DNA from: an uncultured Aquimarina sp.
Lineage (GTDB): Bacteria; Bacteroidota; Bacteroidia; Flavobacteriales; Flavobacteriaceae
Assembly: GCA_947498765.1 (NCBI GenBank)
Contig: CANMLG010000009.1
Coordinates: 1 to 64,000, forward strand
Reading direction: 5' to 3'
Length of the DNA: 64,000 bases
The position numbers and the translations under genes are program-made. The notes under the pieces were generated by a model, which was given only the letters and a program-made list of their open reading frames with translations, had not been told where the DNA came from and ran no database searches. Below are positions 27,433-35,811 of the stretch, in pieces; positions within the stretch are counted from its first letter, which is position 1; each line of letters opens with the position of its first letter.

Positions 27433-28077
27433 TTATTGCATTTGGAGGGCGTTAATAAAATCATTTCTAGGTATTTCAATAGCGCCTAAGCTTTCTAAAT
27501 GATCATTGTGCATTTGGCAATCAATAAACTTATATCCCTTTTTTTCAAAATAACGACACATGTATATAAAAGCTACTTTTGATGCATTATTGACTTCGGT
27601 AAACATACTTTCTCCACAAAATACTTTTTGCTCTTTTAAGTTTACGCCATATAAACCACCTACCAAGGTGTTGTCTTGCCAAACTTCTACCGAAAGGGCT
27701 ATGCCTAGCTCGTGTAATTTGGTGTAAGCGGAAATCATATTGTCTGTTATCCAAGTGCCCGTTTGATTTTTACGTTTTTGTTTTGCACAACGCGTTATTA
27801 CTTCGGAAAAACATTGGTTGATAGTTATTGTAAAGGGTTTTTTTTTGAGTAATTGACGCATGGATTTACTCACTTTTAAATTTTTGAAAGCTAATATCAT
27901 CCTGGGATTAGGGCTATACCATAAAATAGGTTGGTCAGCTTCAAACCATGGGAAAATACCGCTTTTGTAGGCAAGTACAAGTCGATCAACATTCAAATCT
28001 CCGCCAATAGCTAATAGTCCATGGGCGTCAGCTTGGTTAACAGGTGGAAAATAAAGAAGCTCATCTATCAAATACAT
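27433..28077 (-). CDS. aat: Leucyl/phenylalanyl-tRNA--protein transferase
   Basis: Transfers Leu or Phe from tRNA to the N-terminus of proteins starting with Arg or Lys, marking them for ClpS/ClpAP degradation (N-end rule). 214 aa. Family motifs are FPPVNQADAHGLLAIGGDL, YKSGIFPWFE, ILWYSPNPRMIL, GLYGVNLKEQKVFCGESMF and IDCQMHNDHLESLGA, covering the whole fold. The likely partner clpS is not in the window. Confidence 0.96.
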   Translation of the reverse strand: MYLIDELLYFPPVNQADAHGLLAIGGDLNVDRLVLAYKSGIFPWFEADQPILWYSPNPRMILAFKNLKVSKSMRQLLKKKPFTITINQCFSEVITRCAKQKRKNQTGTWITDNMISAYTKLHELGIALSVEVWQDNTLVGGLYGVNLKEQKVFCGESMFTEVNNASKVAFIYMCRYFEKKGYKFIDCQMHNDHLESLGAIEIPRNDFINALQMQ

Positions 28078-28090
28078 ACAAAAAAATAAA

Positions 28091-28130
28091 AAAGCTATTT
28101 ACAAAAAATAAAATAATTGTAAATAGCTTT
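28091..28130 (-). terminator. Intrinsic terminator after the DUF3127 gene
   Basis: Perfect 12-bp stem AAAGCTATTTAC / GTAAATAGCTTT, 16-nt loop, followed on the minus strand by a T-rich tail. Confidence 0.82.
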
Positions 28131-28163
28131 ATACTAATGCGGTTCTCTAATTAAAATTGATTT

Positions 28164-28547
28164 TTAAAAAGGTAAATCGTCTTCCTTTTGATCATTTGAA
28201 AAATTTGCTGCAGGCTCAAAGGCATCAGCCGGAGGCATTGGAGGTGGTACGCTACCTTGTGGTGCAGCAGGTTGTAGTGCTTCAATTCTCCATCCTTGTA
28301 TCGTATTAAAATATCTGGTTTCACCTTGTGGGCTTACCCATTCTCTTCCACGTAAATTAATACTAATCTTTACGTCCTGTCCAGGTTGGTAGGCGTTTAG
28401 TAAATCACATTTATCTTGTACAAATTGAATTGAAATATGTTGTGGATATTGCTCTTCGGTAGTTACTATAATGTCTCTTTTTCTAAATCCGTTATTCCCA
28501 ACAGTTTCTGTAACTCCAACTAATTTAATTTTTCCCTGAACTTCCAT
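28164..28547 (-). CDS. DUF3127 protein (OB-fold, SSB-like acidic tip)
   Basis: A 127-aa DUF3127 protein. The N-terminal about 90 residues (MEVQGKIKLVGVTETVG, HISIQFVQDKCDLL, GREWVSPQGETRYFNTIQGW) fit a small OB-type fold. A Pro/Ala-rich linker (about 92-115) then leads to the acidic C-terminus KEDDLPF, closely resembling the DDDIPF tip through which SSB recruits its partners. A single-stranded nucleic-acid-binding role is therefore plausible but not established. Flanked by aat and a divergent histidine kinase; its own terminator follows. Confidence 0.8.
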   Translation of the reverse strand: MEVQGKIKLVGVTETVGNNGFRKRDIIVTTEEQYPQHISIQFVQDKCDLLNAYQPGQDVKISINLRGREWVSPQGETRYFNTIQGWRIEALQPAAPQGSVPPPMPPADAFEPAANFSNDQKEDDLPF

Positions 28548-28690
28548 TTGGTAATTGCTATTAAAATTCTAAGCGGTAAAAATACAATTTTTGCAAAGCT
28601 TTTAATGCCTAGCTTCAATTTAAGTATTAACAATTTTAGGATACTTTTAAGTTATGTTCTAATTTTAAAATTTAATTGTATTTTAAACGC

Positions 28691-29839
28691 ATGAATTTTG
28701 TAACCCAAAAAATTTTTTCGCAGACCTTTATTATTGTCGCAGCAGCTAGTATAATAGGTCTAATTTTGTGGAATACAAGTTTGTTTTTTGAACGTTTGAA
28801 AAATGTTGAGCGTGATAAAATGGAAATTTGGGCCCAGTCACAAAAATCTTTTAGTACCGAAGATCAAAACGATTATTTAGAACTTAATTTGTTAATAAGT
28901 AGGAGTAATAACAATATACCAATTGTAGTTATTGATGAAAAAGGGGAGGTGAATTTAAAAGCTAATATTTCAAAAAATATTACTAGTGATCCAGAACGTT
29001 TTGATGCTTATATAGCTCAAATTAAGGAGGAAAATAAACCTATAACTATAAATATTTTAGGAGGTGAAACCCAATATTTGTATTATGGAAATTCTCCTAT
29101 TCTAATTAAATTGAGGTATTATCCAATTGCTATTGTATTGGTTGTTTTTTTATTAATTGGAGTAGTGTATTTCTTTTTTAATACCTCAAAAATTAGTGAG
29201 CAGAATAAATTATGGGCTGGAATGGCAAAAGAAACAGCGCATCAAATTGGTACTCCTTTATCGTCACTAGTAGGTTGGATAGAAATTTTAAAAATGGAAC
29301 AAGTTGATCCAAGCTATTTGGTTGAAATGGATAAGGATATTACGCGTTTAAAAACAATCACAGAGCGTTTTTCTAAAATTGGATCTAGGCCTAGTTTAAA
29401 AGTTAGTGATATTGTATTGGAAACCAAAGAAGCCTATGCGTATTTGAAATCCAGAAGTTCTAATTTAATTGAGTTTTCTATAGAGGTGCCTGAAAAAGAA
29501 ATTAATGTAGAATTGAATGCGCAGTTATATGGATGGACTATTGAAAATTTAGTTAAAAATGCTATAGATGCTATGAGGGGAAAAGGAAGCTTGCATTTGA
29601 AATTACATGAAGATGATAAGTATGTGAAAGTCGAAGTGCATGATACGGGAATAGGTATTTCTAAACATAGATTTAATGCAGTTTTTACACCAGGATATAC
29701 CTCAAAAACAATAGGTTGGGGTCTTGGTTTGTCACTGGCGCGTCGAATTATAGAAGATTACCATGAAGGTAGAATAAAAGTAAAACAATCAGAAAAGGAT
29801 AAGGGGACGGTGTTTCAAATTTCCTTAAAGAAAGTTTAA
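28691..29839 (+). CDS. Sensor histidine kinase
   Basis: Membrane histidine kinase of 382 aa from the ATG at 28691; a TTG at 28676 would add five residues and is less likely. Two transmembrane segments (about residues 8-30 and 150-172) bracket a periplasmic sensor region. The H-box is KETAHQIGTPLSSLVGW with an unusual Gly after HQI. The HATPase part follows with ENLVKNAIDAM (N-box), DTGIGI (G1) and WGLGLSLA (G2). No response regulator gene is adjacent, so its partner is elsewhere. The signal is unknown. Confidence 0.88.
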   Translation: MNFVTQKIFSQTFIIVAAASIIGLILWNTSLFFERLKNVERDKMEIWAQSQKSFSTEDQNDYLELNLLISRSNNNIPIVVIDEKGEVNLKANISKNITSDPERFDAYIAQIKEENKPITINILGGETQYLYYGNSPILIKLRYYPIAIVLVVFLLIGVVYFFFNTSKISEQNKLWAGMAKETAHQIGTPLSSLVGWIEILKMEQVDPSYLVEMDKDITRLKTITERFSKIGSRPSLKVSDIVLETKEAYAYLKSRSSNLIEFSIEVPEKEINVELNAQLYGWTIENLVKNAIDAMRGKGSLHLKLHEDDKYVKVEVHDTGIGISKHRFNAVFTPGYTSKTIGWGLGLSLARRIIEDYHEGRIKVKQSEKDKGTVFQISLKKV

Positions 29840-29935
29840 GCCTTTTTGACTTATCAAGGAAGCTCAGCAAGTTGTTTTTTTAGATAAAATCAATTATACT
29901 ACCTGTTGGTGTGTTTACTTTTAAAGATAAGAATA

Positions 29936-30325
29936 TTAAAGATTTGCAGCAATTTCTCCAGCTAATTTGTCCATTTCTTCAGTTGTTAAGCTGACTTTGT
30001 GCGAAAATGTAGCGTCTTTCATTTCATTTAAAGGAATTAAATGTACGTGTACATGAGGTACTTCTAGTCCAATAACACTTAGTCCTACACGTTTGCATGG
30101 AACTGTTTTTTTTAAAGCATCAGCTACTTTGCGCGAAAATTCGAATAAACCTTGATAAGTAGCTTCGTCTAAATCAAACAATTGATCAACTTCTTTTTTA
30201 GGAATGCAGAGTGTATGTCCTTTAGCATTGGGATTTACATCTAAAAAAGCATAAAAATTTTCATCCTCAGTAATTTTGTGCGAAGGGATTTCTCCTTTGA
30301 TAATTTTAGTGAAAATTGACGCCAT
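29936..30325 (-). CDS. HIT family nucleotide-binding protein
   Basis: A 129-aa histidine-triad protein, a nucleoside phosphoramidase or dinucleotide hydrolase-type enzyme. The N-terminus SIFTKIIKGEIPSHKI and the catalytic motif HVHVHLIPL are diagnostic. GHTLCIPKKEVDQLFDLD is the usual central block. It starts 21 bp after the greA stop on the same strand, so the two are probably co-transcribed. Confidence 0.95.
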   Translation of the reverse strand: MASIFTKIIKGEIPSHKITEDENFYAFLDVNPNAKGHTLCIPKKEVDQLFDLDEATYQGLFEFSRKVADALKKTVPCKRVGLSVIGLEVPHVHVHLIPLNEMKDATFSHKVSLTTEEMDKLAGEIAANL

Positions 30326-30346
30326 AATAAGGTTGTTTAAAATTAA

Positions 30347-30823
30347 TTAATCTCTGGAAAGGGCTATAACATCAAACTTCATAATGCCATTAGGCACTTG
30401 AATTTCAGCTACGTCACCAATACTTTTGCCCAATAATCCTTTCCCAATAGGAGAGTCCACAGAAATTTTTCCTGTTTTTAAATCAGCTTCGCTTTGCGCT
30501 ACTAATTTATATTTCATTTCCATACCATTAGTTTGATTTTTAATGGTTACTGTAGAGTGTATTAATGCTTTTGATGTATCAAGTTGAGACTCATCAATTA
30601 AGCGAGCACTAGCTAGTACTTCTTCTAATTTAGAAATTTCCATTTCCAGCATTCCTTGGGCTTCTTTTGCAGCGTCATATTCAGCATTTTCACTCAAGTC
30701 ACCTTTGTCTCTTGCTTCAGCAATATCTTGTGAAGCTTTTGGACGCATTACATCTTTTAAATGATTTAATTCGTCACGTAATTTTTTTAATCCTTCGGCG
30801 GTATAATAAGATACTTTACTCAT
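30347..30823 (-). CDS. greA: Transcription elongation factor GreA
   Basis: Stimulates transcript cleavage by backtracked RNA polymerase. The ATG at 30823 gives 158 aa starting MSKVSYYTAEGLKKL, the normal GreA start; an upstream ATG at 30910 would add 29 residues read through a leader hairpin and is rejected. The N-terminal coiled coil carries DKGDLSENAEYDAAKEAQ with the acidic tip; the C-terminal domain has SPIGKGLLGKSIGD. Followed by the HIT gene. Confidence 0.96.
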   Translation of the reverse strand: MSKVSYYTAEGLKKLRDELNHLKDVMRPKASQDIAEARDKGDLSENAEYDAAKEAQGMLEMEISKLEEVLASARLIDESQLDTSKALIHSTVTIKNQTNGMEMKYKLVAQSEADLKTGKISVDSPIGKGLLGKSIGDVAEIQVPNGIMKFDVIALSRD

Positions 30824-30848
30824 AATTCTAAACGTTATATAAACACAA

Positions 30849-30872
30849 AATATCCCACCTAGATGGGATATT
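30849..30872. repeat. Stem-loop in the greA leader
   Basis: AATATCCCA / TGGGATATT, a perfect 9-bp stem with a 6-nt loop 26 bp upstream of the greA ATG. On the minus strand four T follow it. It could be a leader attenuator or an operator; nothing decides between them. Confidence 0.45.
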
Positions 30873-30948
30873 ATGCATAAATCAAATATACAAAAAAAAT
30901 AAGTATTCATATTATTTGATTAATTTTACCATTATAATATAATAGTCT

Positions 30949-31410
30949 ATGATATTGCGTATTTTTTCTTATTTAAGTGTGTTTTTGTTTCTTTTGTCGT
31001 GTAATAGTGATGATTTTGTAACGCAAGATGATAATCCTTTTTTAGGGCAAAGCAATCCTAATTTTTCGTTAAATTTAGATTTAGTGACCAATGCTGATTT
31101 ACAATTTGCGGGAGGGGAACTTTTTTTACCGCCTAGAATTGCTTTAGGAACGATTCAAGGGGCTTACATTAGAAACGAAGGTAATAATCGGTTCGTAGCT
31201 TTTGATTTGGCGGAGCCTAATAGTCCTATTGGGTCATGTACTATTCCAAACAAAATTACCGGTGTTTTTTTAGAATATACTTGCGGAGAACAAGTTTCAA
31301 GATATAATTTTGCAAATGGCCTAAAAGAAGGAGGTGAAGGTAAAAATGTATTTCCTTTAAGAAGGTATAATGTGCAACTATCTGGAAATACATTAAGAGT
31401 TACACGCTAG
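30949..31410 (+). CDS. Lipoprotein with degenerate Rieske-like fold
   Basis: A 153-aa lipoprotein (lipobox LFLLSC, Cys18). The later region, YIRNEGNNRFVAFDLAEPN, SCTIPNKITGVFLEYTCGEQ, RYNFANGL and FPLRRYNVQLSGNTLRV, follows the strand order of a Bacteroidota lipoprotein family related to Rieske ferredoxin-like domains. The CxH and CxxH cluster ligands are not both present, so it is unlikely to hold a 2Fe-2S cluster. Function unknown. Its last four bases overlap the end of the convergent thiamine-phosphate-synthase-like gene. Confidence 0.65.
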   Translation: MILRIFSYLSVFLFLLSCNSDDFVTQDDNPFLGQSNPNFSLNLDLVTNADLQFAGGELFLPPRIALGTIQGAYIRNEGNNRFVAFDLAEPNSPIGSCTIPNKITGVFLEYTCGEQVSRYNFANGLKEGGEGKNVFPLRRYNVQLSGNTLRVTR

Positions 31411-32006
31411 AATTCTTTTTTTGTTGAAGAAATAAGTGTTTTTATTGAGGCTAGTGGATCATTGGCATTCCAAACTCCTCCTAATATGCCAACTCCTTTG
31501 TATCCTAATTTTTTTACATGGCTAATATTTTTGGCATGTACGCCTCCCATACCAATTACTGGAACTTCAATATTAGTTACATCAAAGGATCTTCCTTTCA
31601 TATTAGGTTGGGAAATAGCAGTAAATACAGGGCTTAATAAATTATAAATTAAGGGAATTTGTGCATAAAACATAATTTCCGATGGATGATGGAATGAAGT
31701 GCTTACGTCGTAGCCTTGCGATGTAAAGCGAGACACATATAATCCGAAATCTTCTCCTAAATCAATACGAGGTTGTTCTTGGATATGAATTCCTTTTAGC
31801 ATAAAGTCTTCAGCTAGATCATGTTGGTAATGTAAAACAATGCGATTGTGATATGCTTCATTAATGGCACTTAAATAAGCCATATGCTGAGCATAGTTTT
31901 TGTTGGGTTTTCTAACATGAAGTATTTCTAGTCCTGCATCAAAAAAGGCATTGAGTAATTCAGTTTCGTTATCAATATCATTTTCTGGTGTTATTAGTAA
32001 TAGCAT
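31407..32006 (-). CDS. TenI-like thiamine phosphate synthase family protein (solo copy)
   Basis: A 199-aa TIM-barrel protein of the ThiE/TenI family. It aligns along its length with the operon paralogue at 38526: MLLLITPENDI against MLILIAPENDI, LHVRKPNKNY against YHLRKPTKNY, LSPVFTAIS against LSPVFSSIS, and VIGMGGV against IIALGGI. TenI proteins isomerise the thiazole carboxylate phosphate made by ThiG; some relatives couple thiazole and pyrimidine. It lies outside the riboswitch-controlled operon, so it may be made regardless of thiamine level. Confidence 0.8.
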   Translation of the reverse strand: MLLLITPENDIDNETELLNAFFDAGLEILHVRKPNKNYAQHMAYLSAINEAYHNRIVLHYQHDLAEDFMLKGIHIQEQPRIDLGEDFGLYVSRFTSQGYDVSTSFHHPSEIMFYAQIPLIYNLLSPVFTAISQPNMKGRSFDVTNIEVPVIGMGGVHAKNISHVKKLGYKGVGILGGVWNANDPLASIKTLISSTKKEF

Positions 32007-32206
32007 GGTGGTTTGTTGTTAATTCTGAATTTTATTTTTCAGGATTTTGATAGCCTGAAGACTAAAAGAAACCAATGTATAAAATTAAAACGATTTTTAA
32101 ATTAATGTTCTTTCATCTTTTTTGTAGTTTGTCTTAATATTTTTTTTAGGGTAATATGTCTTTAAGTTGTTTTAATAGTAAATGAAAAGCACTAAGTAGA
32201 TTAAAT

Positions 32207-32761
32207 ATGAAAAATAAATTAAAATTATTTGGGTTATTGTTTAGCGTTTCAGTAGGAATGCTTACTGTGTTAACATCGTGTAATAATGATGATGATGACA
32301 TACAAAATGAAATAGCAAATAGTGAAGCTATTTTGGGGAAATGGGAATTGGCTAGTGTGGTAGAAAATGGTCAGACAAAAGACCTTAAAACTTGTTCTGA
32401 TAATGAATTTTATACATTTACAATGGATAATTATGAGCTTCAAAAATTTGAAGCTATCATTAAATCTGTAGCTGTATTGCCTTGTAAGGAGAAAAAATTA
32501 TCAGGCTCTTATAGTGTAGAGGGAAGTGCTATTATTTTTGATAAGGGTGAAAATAATGAACGAAAATTAGAAGCATTTTTAGAAGCAGATAATTTAACGT
32601 TAACTTTTGAAAGATCTCCAGATGAAGTAGAAAAAATAAAACAAAGTATAGCTGATGGAATTTTTGATGTTGTGTTTTTTCCTATTAACGATGTCCTTAA
32701 AGGAGCAAATGATAATAAAGAGATTAAAGTAACTCAAAAATTTAAAAGAGTAGCTCCTTAA
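32207..32761 (+). CDS. Lipocalin-like lipoprotein
   Basis: A 184-aa lipoprotein with signal and lipobox (VLTSC, Cys25) and an Asp/Asn-rich tether (NNDDDD). The motif ILGKWELASVVENGQ starts the lipocalin-like domain common in Bacteroidota secreted lipoproteins, continuing with YTFTMDNYELQKFE and GSYSVEGSAIIFDKG. Two Cys (about 65 and 90) could form a disulfide. Ligand and role are unknown. Stands alone, convergent with thiF. Confidence 0.75.
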   Translation: MKNKLKLFGLLFSVSVGMLTVLTSCNNDDDDIQNEIANSEAILGKWELASVVENGQTKDLKTCSDNEFYTFTMDNYELQKFEAIIKSVAVLPCKEKKLSGSYSVEGSAIIFDKGENNERKLEAFLEADNLTLTFERSPDEVEKIKQSIADGIFDVVFFPINDVLKGANDNKEIKVTQKFKRVAP

Positions 32762-32783
32762 TTTTTAGTAACATTTAGTAGTA

Positions 32784-32818
32784 GCTAATCTGATTTTAAT
32801 ATAGAAAATCAGATTAGC
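32784..32818. terminator. Long perfect hairpin between convergent genes
   Basis: A 14-bp perfect stem (GCTAATCTGATTTT / AAAATCAGATTAGC) with a 7-nt loop between the lipocalin gene and the end of the thiamine operon. No strong T run on either side, but position and stem suggest a bidirectional 3' end. Confidence 0.65.
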
Positions 32819-32823
32819 GGCTA

Positions 32824-33960
32824 TTAATTTTTATTAATGGCAGTAATCCCTCCTTCTAGGTTTAAGAGTGTTTTTGGGTAGTTGTTTTCTAATAACAATT
32901 CAACAGCGGCAGCACTTCTCTTGCCAGATAAACACATAACCACTAATATTTTTGAATTTGGGATTTCTCCCATGCGTTCATCTAATTCATCTAAAGGAAT
33001 ATGTTGTCCACCAATATTTTCGTCTTCATACTCATTGTATGTACGCACGTCTAATAAATGGTAGCTTTCTTTATTTTCTAAATAAGCTTTCGCAGAAATA
33101 GTATTCATGTCATTTGTATTATTGATACCACAAAAGAATTCGTAATTTGTTTCTAAACTCGAAATTTTTATACCGTTATTCTTTTGGAATTGGAGTACTT
33201 GTTGTTGTAAGCTTAAGGCGTCAAAATATAAAAGCCTATCAACTAAAGGAGTACCAATACCTACAATTAATTTAATAGTCTCATTGGCTTGTAAACTTCC
33301 AATAATACCTGGCAGTACACCCAATACGCCGACATCGGAACAATTTGGAACCGAGTTGGGAGCAGGAGGTGTAGGGAACAAACAACGATAGGTTCCGCTG
33401 CCTTTGTAATTAAAAACACTTACTTGTCCTTGGAATTTAAAAATAGATCCAAAAACTAAAGGTTTATTTGCTAAAACACAAGCGTCATTAACCAAATAGC
33501 GAGTAGGAAAGTTGTCTGTACCATCAACAATAATATCAAATTGATTAAATAATTCAACAGCATTTTCGGTAGTTAAAAAAATATTGAATACCTCGAATTT
33601 TACAAATGGATTTAATTTTGATAAGCGATCTGCTGCCGTTCCAGCTTTAAATTGATCCACATCATCCGTGGTGTATAAAATTTGACGCTGTAAATTACTT
33701 TGATCTACTTTGTCTCCATCAATAATTCCAATGGTGCCTACCCCAGCAGCAGTCAAATATTGTAATACGGGGCAACCTAAACCTCCAGCACCAATGACAA
33801 GTACTTTAGCTTGTTTTAACTTTAGCTGACCTTCAACGCCTATTTGATCAAGGATCAGATGGCGATGGTATTGGTTTTTTTCTTCGGAGGTTAGGGGTTG
33901 AAGGTTGAAGGTTGAGGTTTTTAAGGTTTTGTTTTTAGTGGTATTGTTGGTGTTTTTCAT
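32824..33960 (-). CDS. thiF: ThiF/MoeB-type adenylyltransferase with rhodanese domain
   Basis: Activates the C-terminal Gly of ThiS as acyl-adenylate for sulfur transfer during thiazole synthesis. The E1-like domain (about 25-270) has the nucleotide-binding VLVIGAGGLGCPVLQYL and a catalytic region around GSGTYRCLFPTPP. The C-terminal rhodanese domain (about 280-378) has LLDVRTYNEYEDENI and VVMCLSGKRS, with Cys as sulfur carrier. The first about 23 residues (NTTKNKTLKTSTFNLQP) are unlike other family members and are encoded by a GGTTGAAG-type repeat (33889-33926). Last gene of the thiamine operon. Confidence 0.9.
   Translation of the reverse strand: MKNTNNTTKNKTLKTSTFNLQPLTSEEKNQYHRHLILDQIGVEGQLKLKQAKVLVIGAGGLGCPVLQYLTAAGVGTIGIIDGDKVDQSNLQRQILYTTDDVDQFKAGTAADRLSKLNPFVKFEVFNIFLTTENAVELFNQFDIIVDGTDNFPTRYLVNDACVLANKPLVFGSIFKFQGQVSVFNYKGSGTYRCLFPTPPAPNSVPNCSDVGVLGVLPGIIGSLQANETIKLIVGIGTPLVDRLLYFDALSLQQQVLQFQKNNGIKISSLETNYEFFCGINNTNDMNTISAKAYLENKESYHLLDVRTYNEYEDENIGGQHIPLDELDERMGEIPNSKILVVMCLSGKRSAAAVELLLENNYPKTLLNLEGGITAINKN
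33889..33926. repeat. Degenerate GGTTGAAG tandem repeat inside the thiF start
   Basis: Three to four imperfect copies of GGTTGAAG, reading as (A)ACCTTCA on the coding strand. It encodes the atypical N-terminus of ThiF and matches the repeat type in the thiH start (35327-35353) and the thiG downstream spacer (35812-35828). Confidence 0.6.
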
Positions 33961-33965
33961 TTTTG

Positions 33966-34058
33966 ACTAGTTGTTGGTTAGTTTTTAGATTTGGATTGAG
34001 GGTCAAGTTTTTTTAGCTTTTTCTGCGTTTTGTACCGTAATTTTAGCTAACAACTAGT
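33966..34058. repeat. Inverted repeat in the thiH-thiF spacer
   Basis: ACTAGTTGTT (33966-33975) and AACAACTAGT (34049-34058) form 10-bp perfect arms 73 nt apart in the 257-bp spacer. The spacer also has a short tandem TCTTACG repeat at about 34127-34141 and no gene. Confidence 0.5.
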
Positions 34059-34217
34059 GGATATTGATATCGTTATTTCTAAATTCCTTTTTCTAAAATC
34101 ATGTTTATACTTCATCTTCATAAGTCTTACGTCTTACGTCATTCCACTGTTGTAATTTGGGTTGTCATTCTTAATAAGTATTAAGTAATATTAATATTTC
34201 AATTTGAAGATTTGGTT

Positions 34218-35414
34218 TTACCTAAAACTTTCCCAGTCTTTCCAAACTACTTCAAAACCTTGGTTTTTTAGCATATCTGCAATTTCTTCGGTGGGACGTT
34301 CATCGGATATTTCAAATTGTTCCAAACTTTGGGGTTCTACCACATAGCCGCCAGGATTCGTTTTAGATTCGGCACTAATAGAAGTGATTCCTAATTTAAC
34401 TACATTGTTCCTAAATACTTCACTTTCTCTGGTAGACATGGACAGTTCCACATCTTCATCCAATAAACGAAAAGCACAAATGGCTTGAACCAAATCAGGA
34501 TCTGTCATTTCAACTTTAGGTTCTAATCCACCACTATGTGGACGTAACCTAGGAAAAGAAATGGAATATTTAGTTTTCCAATAGGTTTTTTGTAAATATT
34601 GTAAATGCAATGCCGTAAAAAAACTATCAGTACGCCAATCCTCTAAACCAAATAAAGCACCTAAGCCTATTTTGTGTACGCCTGCTTTTCCAAGTCTATC
34701 GGGGGTTTCTAGACGGTAATAAAAATTACTCTTTTTTCCTTTCGGGTGGTGTTTTTTGTATTCGTCTTTATGATAGGTTTCTTGATATACTAAAACTGCG
34801 TATAGTCCGCTATCAACTAAAGTTTCATAATCGGGCTGATCCAAAGGTTGTACCTCAATAGTAATATTACTAAAATGCTGTTGTATTAACTCAATAGCGT
34901 GTTTAATGTATGAAACTCCTACGGTTTTATTAGCCTCACCAGTAACTAGTAATATGTGGTCGTAACCTTTTAACTTTAGGAATTCAACTTCCTTTAAAAT
35001 TTCAGCATCTGTAAGTGTTCGACGTGCAATTTTATTGGTCATACTAAATCCGCAGTACGTGCAAATATTTTGACACTCGTTACTCAAATACATAGGAACA
35101 TACATTTGCATGGTATTCCCAAAACGTTTTTTGGTCAACTGACTACTCAACTGAGCCATTTGTTCCAAATAAGGACGCGCGGCAGGCGAAATTAAGGCCT
35201 TAAAGTCCTCAATGTCACGTTTTGAATTTGCTAATGCGCGTTCTACATCAGCGGCTGTTTTAGCGTAGATCTCACTGGTGATTTGATTCCAATTATGTTT
35301 ATCAAAAGTTTCTTTAAAACTTTTTTGGGTTGAGGGTTGAGGGTTGAGGGTTGTTGTAACACCTTTGGTGTTATTTTTTGGCAATATCGATATGTTATTT
35401 TTTGAATGTTCCAT
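34218..35414 (-). CDS. thiH: 2-iminoacetate synthase ThiH
   Basis: Radical SAM lyase that makes dehydroglycine from tyrosine for thiazole formation with ThiG. The 4Fe-4S motif is CQNICTYC in LSNECQNICTYCGFS; the C-terminal BATS-type region is present (SFPRLRPHSGG, STRESEVFRNNV). The usual N-terminus begins near SFKETFDKHNWN; here it is preceded by about 30 extra residues (NNTKGVTTTLNPQPSTQ) encoded by a GGGTTGA repeat (35327-35353), and no in-frame ATG lies between. The ATG at 35414 is 4 bp from the stop of the upstream four-helix-bundle gene, so it may rely on coupled translation. Confidence 0.94.
   Translation of the reverse strand: MEHSKNNISILPKNNTKGVTTTLNPQPSTQKSFKETFDKHNWNQITSEIYAKTAADVERALANSKRDIEDFKALISPAARPYLEQMAQLSSQLTKKRFGNTMQMYVPMYLSNECQNICTYCGFSMTNKIARRTLTDAEILKEVEFLKLKGYDHILLVTGEANKTVGVSYIKHAIELIQQHFSNITIEVQPLDQPDYETLVDSGLYAVLVYQETYHKDEYKKHHPKGKKSNFYYRLETPDRLGKAGVHKIGLGALFGLEDWRTDSFFTALHLQYLQKTYWKTKYSISFPRLRPHSGGLEPKVEMTDPDLVQAICAFRLLDEDVELSMSTRESEVFRNNVVKLGITSISAESKTNPGGYVVEPQSLEQFEISDERPTEEIADMLKNQGFEVVWKDWESFR
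35327..35353. repeat. GGGTTGA tandem repeat in the thiH 5' coding region
   Basis: Nearly four perfect copies of a 7-mer. On the mRNA it reads ACCCTCA repeats, complementary to the tract upstream of the neighbouring four-helix-bundle gene (35812-35828) at 15 of 17 positions. Next to it lies the palindrome AACACC / GGTGTT (about 35359-35373). Confidence 0.7.
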
Positions 35415-35418
35415 AAGT

Positions 35419-35772
35419 TTATTTTAATTGAGACATTCTCAAGTTGTACAGCATTCTTCGTATAATTCTTGCTTCTTCATTGATCATTTCAAAATTTTCT
35501 TGTGTAATGAAATCTAAGTCTTTTGATAATCGGAGTAAATTAGCTACTTCGGTTATTGCCCCTGAAGCTATTTTAATAAATCGAGCAAATTCTTTGGGTG
35601 TGTCATAACCGCAACCTTCGGCAATATTTGTTGGGACAGATGAAGAGGCTCTTCTTAATTGAGAGATTAAACCAAATTTTTCTTCGGAAGGGAAATTGTT
35701 AGTAAGTCCATAAATTTCTAAACATAATTTATGTGATCTTTCCCAAACCTTTAAATCTTCATAATTTCTCAT
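35419..35772 (-). CDS. Four-helix-bundle protein (23S rRNA IVS family), copy C
   Basis: 117-aa member of the four-helix-bundle / 23S rRNA intervening-sequence protein family. Landmarks are MRNYEDLKVWERSHKL, ISQLRRASSSVPTNIAEG and the C-terminal LRMSQL. Such genes were first found within insertions in 23S rRNA genes and resemble Avd of diversity-generating retroelements; their function is uncertain, with RNA binding suspected. It sits between thiG and thiH in the thiamine operon, flanked by inverted repeats (35812-35828 and 35327-35353). It appears intact. Copies A and B nearby belong to different subgroups. Confidence 0.9.
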   Translation of the reverse strand: MRNYEDLKVWERSHKLCLEIYGLTNNFPSEEKFGLISQLRRASSSVPTNIAEGCGYDTPKEFARFIKIASGAITEVANLLRLSKDLDFITQENFEMINEEARIIRRMLYNLRMSQLK

Positions 35773-35811
35773 TAATATTTTTTATTTATTAAAAAAATAC
35801 TTCAAGCTTTT

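Noticed and set aside
30824-30910. Longer GreA start at 30910
   Set aside because: The added 29 residues are hydrophobic, unlike any GreA start, and cross the leader hairpin.
35327-35353. Possible CRISPR-like array (GGGTTGA repeats)
   Set aside because: The unit is only 7 bp with no spacers and lies in the thiH coding region.
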